From Desulfobacteraceae bacterium (GTDB lineage Bacteria > Desulfobacterota > DSM-4660 > Desulfatiglandales > Desulfatiglandaceae), in NCBI GenBank assembly GCA_030589715.1, contig JAUUVE010000197.1, positions 1-5,188 of the forward strand: a stretch of DNA of 5,188 bases, written 5' to 3'. Positions 1 through 5,188 of this stretch are shown here, in pieces. The notes beneath the pieces are model-generated. The model worked only from the letters and a program-made list of their open reading frames with translations, made no database searches and had not been told where the DNA came from. How positions within the stretch are numbered: position 1 is the first letter of the stretch; each line of letters opens with the position of its first letter. Position numbers and translations under genes: made by a program.

Positions 1-2
1 AA

Positions 3-1049
3 GAGCAGGCTGCCCCTGACCTCTACCTGAGGATAATAGAGAGCAGGCCCGATGGTATTGTCATAAGAGGGGCAAAGATTGATAACACAACCGCCCCGGT
101 AAGCGATGAAATAATAGCCATACCCACTCGATTCATGACTGAAAAGGATCACGATTATGCCGTTGCATTTGCCGTGCCTTCTGATTGGGAAGGTGTAAAG
201 ATGCTCGTTAGGCCTGTATATCACCATGGGAGGAAACATCTGAAAGCCCCTATTGCCGAATACGGAGATGCCGAGTCATTTACCATCTTTGACGATGTCT
301 TCGTTCCTCGGGAGAGGGTCTTTCTGGATGGCAAGGGAGACCCAAGGCAAACGCCATTTGCTGGATTCCTCGCCCTGCTTTTCGCCCACTATCACCGGCA
401 TTCCTACACCGGATGCAAACCTGCCGTATCAGAAGTTCTTGCCAGTGCGGCGGCACTGGTATCCGAATACAACGATATTGAAAGGGAAGACCACGTCAGG
501 GATAAACTATCGCACCTGATAGGCACGGCAGAGCTTGTCTTTGCTGCCGGCCAGATGAGTGCCTATCGTGGTGAGAGATCGGCATCAGGGACCTATATCC
601 CCGACGAGATCTTAACCAATGCCGGCAGAAGACTGGCCGGGGAAGAAATTTATAATGAGTTTAAAGTTGTTGCTGACCTTGCCGGGGGTTTGTGTGCCAC
701 CATGCCCTTTGAGGAGGAATTCTTCTCTGAAAAAACAGGAGAGCTTGCGAATAAATATTTAAAGAGGAATCCCAAGATCTCTTCAGAAAATCAGCACCGT
801 TGCTTCAGAGGCATTGAAAACATGATCGTCTCAGAGTTGGCTGGTGTGACGCAGGTGGCGGGACTCCATGGTGGTGGTTCCCCCCAGATGGAGACGATTA
901 CCATGATGAATAGATATGATGTTGAGAGCCTAAAGAGCATAGCGAAATACCTGTTCGGAATAGAGGGAGAACTTCCTAAATACGATAGACCCACCGTGAC
1001 CCCAAGGAAGATGCTGGAGAAATTTCGAAAACTCCTGAGCGGCAAATGA
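3..1049 (+). CDS. 4-hydroxybutyryl-CoA dehydratase / HpaB-family flavoprotein, 5'-truncated by window edge
   Basis: Partial gene. The frame is open to the left edge, so the first in-frame ATG (135) is internal: the codons before it continue family sequence (VIRGAKI, then IAIPTRF). 348 residues are visible of about 490 usual, so roughly 140 N-terminal residues are missing, including the two Cys cluster ligands of the N-terminal domain (C99/C103 in the Clostridium aminobutyricum enzyme). Numbered from base 3, HRHSYTGCK at 131-139 matches the characterised motif holding H292, Y296, C299 and K300, that is two [4Fe-4S] ligands and two active-site residues. AGGLCATMP (about 227-235) and HGGGSPQ (about 289-295) are further family signatures. 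Characterised members use FAD and a [4Fe-4S] cluster to dehydrate 4-hydroxybutyryl-CoA to crotonyl-CoA and to isomerise vinylacetyl-CoA, in the cytoplasm. The catalytic Glu recalled just before the HG motif appears as Ala, so a related substrate is possible. Family membership is firm; exact substrate is not. Confidence 0.88.
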   Translation, partial: EQAAPDLYLRIIESRPDGIVIRGAKIDNTTAPVSDEIIAIPTRFMTEKDHDYAVAFAVPSDWEGVKMLVRPVYHHGRKHLKAPIAEYGDAESFTIFDDVFVPRERVFLDGKGDPRQTPFAGFLALLFAHYHRHSYTGCKPAVSEVLASAAALVSEYNDIEREDHVRDKLSHLIGTAELVFAAGQMSAYRGERSASGTYIPDEILTNAGRRLAGEEIYNEFKVVADLAGGLCATMPFEEEFFSEKTGELANKYLKRNPKISSENQHRCFRGIENMIVSELAGVTQVAGLHGGGSPQMETITMMNRYDVESLKSIAKYLFGIEGELPKYDRPTVTPRKMLEKFRKLLSGK

Positions 1050-1152
1050 GCCAGTCCCCGGAATGGCCTTCTTTTGGAGCACAAAAAAGGAACGTCCAAA
1101 CCGGGAGAAGCCCCCTCTGGGACATAAACAAAACCAGGACGAACCCGATAAA

Positions 1153-1158
1153 AGAGGT
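1153..1158 (+). promoter_or_regulatory. Ribosome binding site of the DUF362 gene
   Basis: AGAGGT, six bases before the ATG at 1165. It decides this start over the in-frame ATG at 1063, which has no purine-rich site upstream. Confidence 0.65.
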
Positions 1159-1164
1159 ACCAGT

Positions 1165-2487
1165 ATGAACAAGTCGATCGTCGCCATTGTCCGTTACGAG
1201 AGCCCGCTGGAATCGGTACGGAAGGCAGTTGGACTTTCCCACGGCCTGGACCACCTGCCTCCTAACCCCAAGGTCTTTATCAAACCCAACCTCGTCTACT
1301 GGACCAAGGCGGTGCCATTTCCCAAATGGGGCGTGATTACCACCTCCCGGGTTGTAGGAGACATGGTGGTTCTCCTCAAGGAGCGGGGAGTCGATGACAT
1401 CACGATCGGAGAGGGGATAGTCACGAAGAGCCCTAAGGACACGGAGACCCCTGCCCATGCATTTGAGACCCTCGGGTATAATGTCTTGAAGAAGCGTTAC
1501 GGTGTCAAGTCCATCGATGTCTTTGAACGGCCCTTTGAGAAAGTGGATCTGGGTGCCGGGGTAGTGCTCAACTTCAATACCGATATCCTCCATAGCGACT
1601 TTGTGGTCGATCTGCCTGTGCTCAAGACTCATGCTCAAGCGGTGGTGAGCCTTGCAATCAAGAACCTTAAGGGGATGATCGATATTAATTCCCGAAAAAA
1701 ATGCCACAGCGCTGACCCTGAAAAGGACCTCAACTACCATATTGCAAGGCTCGCGAATAAACTCCCCCCTTCCTTCACCCTTCTGGATGGGATTTACACC
1801 ATCGAGTGGGGGCCGGGTTACAATGGGAGAGCCAGAAGGAGCAATATCCTGGTAGCCTCCTCTGATATCCTGTCGGCTGACATGGTTGGGGCCAAGGTAC
1901 TCGGATACGACCCCTCGGAGGTACAGTATCTGGTACATGCAGCCCGGGACCGAGGGAGGCCCCTGGATTTCTCTGACATGGAAGTGGTGGGCGAAAAGAT
2001 CGAGGAGGTAGCCTCTCATCATGAATACGCCTTTCCTTACAATGAGGAGGGGACACTTCCCCGGCCAATGGAGAAGATGGGTATCAAGGGCCTGGCCTAT
2101 CCGAAATATGACCTTAGCATCTGCACCTACTGCTCGGCTCTGACTGGGGTGATCCTCTTCGCTATAGCCCAGGCCTGGAAGGGTGAGCCCTGGGACAATG
2201 TGGAGGTCCTTACCGGAAAGGCAATGAAGCCTACACCTGACAAGAAGAAGACCATTCTGATCGGAAAGTGCATGTATGAGGCCAACAGAGACCATGCCGA
2301 CATTCAGGAGATGATTGCTGTGAAGGGGTGCCCCCCTGCTCCCAAATCTGTTGTAAAGGCCCTTCATCGGGCAGGAATCGAGGTTAATCCCGCCATCTTC
2401 GAGAACATGGATAAGGCCCCAGGATTCTTTATGGGGAAGTATGAGGGGAAGCCGGAGTTCGAAGAGGCCTTTTTCACCGTCACGTAA
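1165..2487 (+). CDS. DUF362 domain protein with C-terminal four-cysteine region
   Basis: 440 residues. The start at 1165 is chosen because AGAGGT (1153-1158) lies 6 bases upstream and family homology begins at once (MNKSIVAIVRYE). The in-frame ATG at 1063 would add 34 hydrophilic residues unlike the family and has no ribosome site. DUF362 signatures run in order: FIKPNLV (38-44), TTSRVV (59-64), IGEG (81-84), PVLKTH (151-156), the KNLKG loop (166-170), LLDGI (206-210), GPGYNG (216-221), then an ASSD...AD segment (231-239). The C-terminus carries CTYC (320-323), C369 and C389 in KGCPPAP, a set that could bind an iron-sulfur cluster; C180 is separate. There is no signal peptide or membrane helix, so it is probably cytoplasmic. 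Biochemical function is not established for this type. Its position 115 bp after an Fe-S dehydratase gene suggests a role in the same pathway, as a redox or maturation partner or an enzyme, but this is inference. Confidence 0.87.
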   Translation: MNKSIVAIVRYESPLESVRKAVGLSHGLDHLPPNPKVFIKPNLVYWTKAVPFPKWGVITTSRVVGDMVVLLKERGVDDITIGEGIVTKSPKDTETPAHAFETLGYNVLKKRYGVKSIDVFERPFEKVDLGAGVVLNFNTDILHSDFVVDLPVLKTHAQAVVSLAIKNLKGMIDINSRKKCHSADPEKDLNYHIARLANKLPPSFTLLDGIYTIEWGPGYNGRARRSNILVASSDILSADMVGAKVLGYDPSEVQYLVHAARDRGRPLDFSDMEVVGEKIEEVASHHEYAFPYNEEGTLPRPMEKMGIKGLAYPKYDLSICTYCSALTGVILFAIAQAWKGEPWDNVEVLTGKAMKPTPDKKKTILIGKCMYEANRDHADIQEMIAVKGCPPAPKSVVKALHRAGIEVNPAIFENMDKAPGFFMGKYEGKPEFEEAFFTVT

Positions 2488-2608
2488 CCTGGAGTCTTCG
2501 GGCCTGCCCGATGCATATTCCATCCTACTCGATGGGGTATTGTTGAAGTCCCCCTAAGCGAAGTCCTTCTCTTCCATGACTGAGCGTCCGTGGAGAAGCG
2601 AAGATAAA

Positions 2609-2642
2609 ACTCAGGGCTGAGTGTTGGCCAACTGGCCTAACA
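2609..2642. promoter_or_regulatory. Two adjacent inverted repeats upstream of the thiolase, possible operator
   Basis: ACTCAG-GG-CTGAGT (2609-2622) is a perfect 6-bp dyad. Sharing its final T, TGTTGGCCA (2622-2630), AC, TGGCCTAACA (2633-2642) forms a second inverted repeat with one bulged T in the right arm, and contains the perfect palindrome GTTGGCCAAC (2623-2632). They end 48 bases before the thiolase ATG, a plausible place for a repressor site such as those used by TetR-type regulators of acyl-CoA genes. No regulator gene is in the window, and the role is inferred from symmetry and position only. Confidence 0.35.
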
Positions 2643-2676
2643 AAATGTCAACCCACAGTAATGATAAACTATATGT

Positions 2677-2684
2677 GAGGAGGT
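2677..2684 (+). promoter_or_regulatory. Strong ribosome binding site of the thiolase gene
   Basis: GAGGAGGT six bases before the ATG at 2691, close to a perfect anti-16S match. It is the strongest translation signal in the window and supports both the start choice and high expression. Confidence 0.8.
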
Positions 2685-2690
2685 AAATAA

Positions 2691-3896
2691 ATGAGAGAAG
2701 TGGTGATTGTAGGGTATCTGAGGACGGCTCAATCACGGTCCAGACCTAATGATCCAGCTCGGGACTGGTTCCACAAACTGAGAGCTGACGATCTGCTAGC
2801 CAAGTTACTACCTGTACTCATGGAAAGGACAGCTATAGATACAAAGGAGATCGATGATTTCCTGGTCGGATGCGCCACGGGCGTCAGCGAGCAGTGGATG
2901 TACGGAGGGCGAAACCCCATCTTTCTGGCCAACTTCCCGGAGACGATCCCGGCGAAGTTCGTGGACCAGCAGTGCGGGTCTGCCATGGCGGGAATACACA
3001 TAGGTTTTCTTGAAATCGCGGCGGATTTTGCAGATATTGTCCTGGTGGCGGGAATAGAGCACATGACTCGTGTCCCCATGGGAGGTGCAATGGTTGAAAA
3101 GGGAGCCATTACCCCGAATATGAAACTCTTCACCGAGGAATCTTACAAACACTGGGACATGATGACTACCGTGAACATGGGGCTCACTGCGGAAAAGCTC
3201 TTCTCCCTGAGGGACTTCACCAAAGAGGATATGGATCGTTGGGGAGTCAGGGCCCACCAGCTGGCGACCAAGGCATTGAAAGAGGGATTTTTCAAGGAAG
3301 AGATTTTGCCTGTTGAGGCAGAGCAGGCCGACGGTACCACCATAGTAGTGGACCGCGATCAGGCCGTCCGAGAAGATGCCTCTGTAGAGGGCATGGCAGA
3401 TCTTAAGCCGGCCTTTAAAGAGGACGGCGTGATCACAGCAGGGAACTCCTCTCCGCTGAATGCTGCGGCCTCATCCATGCTGCTCATGTCCAAGGAGACA
3501 GCCAAGAAGAAGGGCATCAAACCCCTGGCCACCATCCGTTCCATCGGCTTCGCCGGTGTTGATCCCACTATCATGGGTGTCGGGCCGGTGCCAGCCAGCC
3601 GAATGGCCCTGGAGAAAGCCGACATGAAGGTAAAAGATATTGATTACTGGGAGATCAACGAGGCCTTTTGCATTGTGGCCTTAAACTGCATCAAGGAGCT
3701 TGGGATCGATCCGGATAGGGTTAATATTATGGGGGGCGCTACGGCCATCGGTCATCCACTGGGAGCCACGGGAATCCGTCTGACAGGGACCTTGGCCCGT
3801 ATTCTGAACGTGAAAGGCGGGCGCTACGGTTGCGCCAATGCCTGCATTGGTGGTGGACAGGGCGTAGCTACAGTTATCGAGAGAGAAGATTATTAA
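2691..3896 (+). CDS. Thiolase (acetyl-CoA acetyltransferase type)
   Basis: 401 residues, the usual length for a bacterial thiolase (about 390-400), beginning with the typical EVVIVGYLRTA strand and preceded by a strong ribosome site. The acyl-accepting cysteine is C95 in QQCGSAM. NEAF is at 323-326, the catalytic His is H355 in GHPLGATG (354-361), and the second catalytic Cys is C385 in CIGGGQG (385-391). All key residues are present, so an active enzyme is expected. It would cleave a 3-ketoacyl-CoA with CoA to acetyl-CoA and a shortened acyl-CoA, or condense two acetyl-CoA, in the cytoplasm. Chain length cannot be told from sequence. The central segment reads GNSSPLNAAASS (251-262), where many family members have Asn-Asp-Gly before the alanines. 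The gene is followed after 14 bases by a broken hydroxyacyl-CoA dehydrogenase start, so the two were once an operon pair. Family call is firm; substrate open. Confidence 0.95.
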   Translation: MREVVIVGYLRTAQSRSRPNDPARDWFHKLRADDLLAKLLPVLMERTAIDTKEIDDFLVGCATGVSEQWMYGGRNPIFLANFPETIPAKFVDQQCGSAMAGIHIGFLEIAADFADIVLVAGIEHMTRVPMGGAMVEKGAITPNMKLFTEESYKHWDMMTTVNMGLTAEKLFSLRDFTKEDMDRWGVRAHQLATKALKEGFFKEEILPVEAEQADGTTIVVDRDQAVREDASVEGMADLKPAFKEDGVITAGNSSPLNAAASSMLLMSKETAKKKGIKPLATIRSIGFAGVDPTIMGVGPVPASRMALEKADMKVKDIDYWEINEAFCIVALNCIKELGIDPDRVNIMGGATAIGHPLGATGIRLTGTLARILNVKGGRYGCANACIGGGQGVATVIEREDY

Positions 3897-3909
3897 TAAG
3901 GAAAAAATA

Positions 3910-4002
3910 ATGAAAGTTGAAGATATTAAGATGGTAGCGGTAATAGATGCCGGCGATATGGGCCATGGGATCGAGAAGGCAGCACTTATCACGGGCATTT
4001 GA
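3910..4002 (+). pseudogene. 3-hydroxyacyl-CoA dehydrogenase, N-terminal remnant (30 codons then TGA)
   Basis: ATG at 3910 follows AAGGA (3898-3902) with 7-base spacing, 14 bases after the thiolase stop, an ordinary operon junction. The product begins MKVEDIKMVAVIDAGDMGHG, which is the start of a 3-hydroxybutyryl-CoA/3-hydroxyacyl-CoA dehydrogenase: a short lead, a beta strand and the NAD-binding glycine loop. The first glycine of the usual IGAGxMGxG loop is Asp (D13). After ALITGI a TGA at 4000-4002 ends translation, where an intact gene would run on for some 250 residues or more. The intact enzyme would oxidise 3-hydroxyacyl-CoA with NAD+, supplying the substrate of the thiolase upstream. 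The loss of loop glycine, early stop and missing body together indicate a dead gene rather than a sequencing slip. Confidence 0.68.
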
Positions 4003-4098
4003 GATCACCTTTGCCTGTGAAATCATAATTGCCACCGAAAAACGACCAACGCAGTGGAACGGACATTAACGAAAATCGGGGGTCAGATTACCAGGGCT
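3995..4098 (+). pseudogene. Out-of-frame coding remnant, crotonase-like or dehydrogenase continuation
   Basis: Shifting frame at 3995 gives AFEITFACEIIIATEKRPT up to a TAA at 4067-4069. This resembles the enoyl-CoA hydratase segment G-x-E-L-A-x-A-C-D-I-I-I-A-S-E, which would mean a deletion fused a dehydrogenase start to a crotonase middle. It could instead be the second strand and helix of the dehydrogenase Rossmann fold (typically GYEVT...D). In the original frame, from 4048, NAVERTLTKIGGQITRA runs to a TGA at 4099-4101 and looks like the helix that follows in a dehydrogenase. I cannot decide between the two readings; both describe decayed acyl-CoA genes. Confidence 0.38.
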
Positions 4099-4122
4099 TG
4101 AATTATCATGTGTTAATTCAAG
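4097..4122. repeat. Perfect 9-bp inverted repeat (hairpin or operator)
   Basis: CTTGAATTA (4097-4105) and TAATTCAAG (4114-4122) are exact reverse complements around an 8-base loop. There is no T tract after it and the stem is A/T-rich, so an intrinsic terminator is unlikely. It lies 110 bases before the MBL start and could be an operator for that gene, or a leftover in decayed DNA. Confidence 0.5.
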
Positions 4123-4214
4123 ATCAGTCATGAAGAATGGAGCGGCAGATTATTATCTGACATCACAAGGAAAAAGCAGGGCTATAAGGCATTAGCAATA
4201 CCATTACCCAATTT

Positions 4215-4225
4215 GGAGGAAGGAG
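4215..4225 (+). promoter_or_regulatory. Ribosome binding site of the MBL-fold hydrolase gene
   Basis: GGAGGAAGGAG, whose AGGAG end lies 7 bases before the ATG at 4233. The GTG at 4225-4227 is in another frame. This fixes the start at 4233. Confidence 0.75.
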
Positions 4226-4232
4226 TGAGTCC

Positions 4233-5188
4233 ATGGTCGAAAAGGTTCTACATAATCTATTTCGAATCGAAATTCCCCTGCCCGAGAGCCCCCTCAAATC
4301 GCTCAACTCTTATGTGATAAAGGCTCCGGAGAGGAATTTAATCATCGATACGGGGTTAAATCGAAAAGAGTGCCTTAGGGCCATGCAGACTGGTTTGCGC
4401 GAACTGGGCGTGGATTTGGAGAAGACTGACTTTTTCATCACCCATCTGCATGCTGATCATTTTGGCCTTGTCTCAAAGCTGGTCACGGATACCAGCAAGA
4501 TATACTTTAACCGACCGGATGCAGAAATCATTGAGACCTGGGGCGGCTGGAAATCCATGATTGACTATGCCGGCATGAATGGTTTTCCAGAAAATGAGCT
4601 TCGAGCGGCCCTTCATAGCCATCCCGGGTACAAGTACAGCCCAAAGTGGGTTCCTGAACTGAGTATTTTAGAAGATGGAGACACAATCAGTATTGGGGAT
4701 TACCTATTCAAATGCGTGGAGACCCCCGGTCATACCAGAGGACATACATGCCTGTACGAATCCGCAAAAAAGATTCTCCTTTGTGGAGACCATATTCTTA
4801 ATGACATAACCCCCAACATCCAATGTTGGTCAGATCAGGAAAATCCACTGAAGAATTATCTGACCAGTCTGGACAAGGTTTATGGGTTGGATGTTAATCT
4901 CGTATTGCCCGGACATAGGCGTCTTTTCAAGAACTATAAAGAAAGAATCAAGGAATTAAAAAGACATCACCAGGAGAGGGCTGATGAAGCCCTCTTAATC
5001 CTAAGCAAGGGTTCAAAACATGCCTTTCAGGTTGCCTCGGAGATGACCTGGGATATTGGCTATGAGTCTTGGGAGAAATTCCCAGTATCACAAAAGTGGT
5101 TTGCCACCGGAGAGGCTATTGCTCACTTGAGATACCTTGAGGAAAAGGGAATGGTCTTCAGAGAAGCAGAAGAAAAGATGATCACGTA
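4233..5188 (+). CDS. MBL-fold metallo-hydrolase with C-terminal winged-helix region, open at window end
   Basis: 318 full codons without a stop before the right edge; the leftover 'ta' could be the first bases of a stop, since family proteins with this layout end near here. The metal site is complete: HLHADH at 71-76 (H71, H73, D75, H76), H167 in PGHTRGH (165-171), D186 in CGDH, and H228 in LPGHRR. This gives the two-metal (usually zinc) centre of the glyoxalase II/LACTB2 group. From about 245 to the end, HHQERADEAL, then TWDIGYESWEKFP and GEAIAHLRYLEEKG, match the small winged-helix domain (BLACT_WH type) found after the MBL domain. There is no signal peptide, so a cytoplasmic hydrolase of a thioester, lactone or similar bond is likely. 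Next to acyl-CoA genes, an acyl-CoA or acyl-thioester substrate is reasonable but inferred. It has its own strong ribosome site, and the decayed stretch in front makes independent transcription possible. Confidence 0.88.
   Translation, partial: MVEKVLHNLFRIEIPLPESPLKSLNSYVIKAPERNLIIDTGLNRKECLRAMQTGLRELGVDLEKTDFFITHLHADHFGLVSKLVTDTSKIYFNRPDAEIIETWGGWKSMIDYAGMNGFPENELRAALHSHPGYKYSPKWVPELSILEDGDTISIGDYLFKCVETPGHTRGHTCLYESAKKILLCGDHILNDITPNIQCWSDQENPLKNYLTSLDKVYGLDVNLVLPGHRRLFKNYKERIKELKRHHQERADEALLILSKGSKHAFQVASEMTWDIGYESWEKFPVSQKWFATGEAIAHLRYLEEKGMVFREAEEKMIT

Larger units (their letters stand above)
2488..2690. other. 203-bp intergenic region with several short dyads
   Basis: No convincing reading frame or RNA gene is visible between the DUF362 and thiolase genes. 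Near the DUF362 stop is TCGGGC-CT-GCCCGA (2498-2511), a compact dyad without a following T run, so it is a weak terminator candidate at best. CTTCTC (2566-2571) can pair with GAGAAG (2593-2598). Two more dyads lie head to tail at 2609-2642 and are listed separately. The gap length suggests the thiolase could have its own promoter, but I see no clear -35/-10 pair. Confidence 0.5.
3897..4232. other. 336-bp interval without an intact gene: decayed coding DNA
   Basis: Between the thiolase stop and the MBL gene no intact gene is seen. The left part (3910-4002) codes a hydroxyacyl-CoA dehydrogenase N-terminus, the middle (3995-4098) holds shifted fragments of the same or a crotonase gene, then comes a 9-bp hairpin (4097-4122). 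The right part (4117-4232) contains an unrecognised open stretch with no start codon of its own and the MBL ribosome site. The total is far too short for a complete dehydrogenase (about 280 residues or more), so a deletion besides point changes is required. Confidence 0.6.

Noticed and set aside
135..137. ATG at 135 as the true start of the dehydratase
   Set aside because: The frame is open upstream to base 3 and encodes family sequence (VIRGAK, PTRF), so this Met is internal.
253..519. Plus-strand 88-codon frame inside the dehydratase gene
   Set aside because: It is a shadow in another frame over a strongly conserved active-site region, with no family similarity.
1063..1164. Upstream in-frame ATG giving a 34-residue extension of the DUF362 protein
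   Set aside because: The extension is lysine-, proline- and arginine-rich, unlike the family. It has no ribosome site, whereas 1165 has AGAGGT at good spacing.
2498..2511. Intrinsic terminator after the DUF362 gene
   Set aside because: The TCGGGC/GCCCGA dyad has only a 2-base spacer and no T run after it, so it does not meet the pattern of a rho-independent terminator.
976..2523. Long antisense open frame of 515 codons on the minus strand
   Set aside because: It lies opposite the DUF362 gene, which has clear family motifs. Its translation shows no domain and looks like reversed codon bias, with no ribosome site at its start.
2646..2675. Sigma70 promoter for the thiolase (TGTCAA with a TAAACT or ACTATA box)
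   Set aside because: The match to both hexamers is poor and the spacing is ambiguous, so it was not annotated.
3681..3998. Minus-strand 105-codon frame across the thiolase end and the remnant
   Set aside because: It is opposite conserved thiolase catalytic motifs, has low-complexity hydrophobic translation, and no supporting start signal.
3910..4002. A genuine 30-residue small protein
   Set aside because: The sequence is plainly the N-terminus of a much larger dehydrogenase, so it is better explained as a remnant than as a functional small gene.

Overview
The window reads as part of an anaerobic acyl-CoA (C4-type or related) metabolism cluster, with every recognisable gene on the + strand. 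The gene content is a dehydratase of the 4-hydroxybutyryl-CoA dehydratase/HpaB flavoprotein family, a DUF362 protein with a C-terminal cysteine set, an acetyl-CoA acetyltransferase-type thiolase, the wreck of a 3-hydroxyacyl-CoA dehydrogenase, and an MBL-fold hydrolase. Together with the strong Shine-Dalgarno sites and medium G+C, this would fit a strictly anaerobic bacterium such as a sulfate-reducing or syntrophic member of the former Deltaproteobacteria. That placement is inferred from gene content; no taxonomic marker is present.

Layout: positions 3-1049 hold the C-terminal two thirds of the dehydratase-like flavoprotein, whose 5' end lies outside the window. A 115-bp gap leads to a DUF362 protein (1165-2487). 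A 203-bp non-coding gap with several short dyads (2488-2690) precedes a full-length thiolase with all catalytic residues (2691-3896). Fourteen bases after the thiolase start codes a clear 3-hydroxyacyl-CoA dehydrogenase N-terminus that hits a stop after 30 codons. It is followed by out-of-frame crotonase-like or dehydrogenase-like fragments. The whole 3897-4232 interval therefore looks like a decayed gene with an internal deletion, and it also carries a 9-bp perfect hairpin. From 4233 to the right edge runs an MBL-fold hydrolase with a LACTB2-type C-terminal winged-helix region. It has no stop inside the window, but the last two bases are 'ta', so it may end exactly at the edge.

A reasonable reading is a pathway in which a hydroxyacyl-CoA is dehydrated to an enoyl-CoA and then handled by beta-oxidation-type enzymes ending in thiolysis. 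The local hydroxyacyl-CoA dehydrogenase copy has been lost, so that step must be supplied elsewhere if the pathway works. The substrate is not determined by the sequence. The dehydratase relative keeps the His/Cys cluster ligands and Tyr/Lys active-site residues that can be seen. It appears to lack a glutamate considered catalytic in the characterised enzyme, so it may act on a different substrate. I found no RNA genes, CRISPR, insertion sequences or phage functions.
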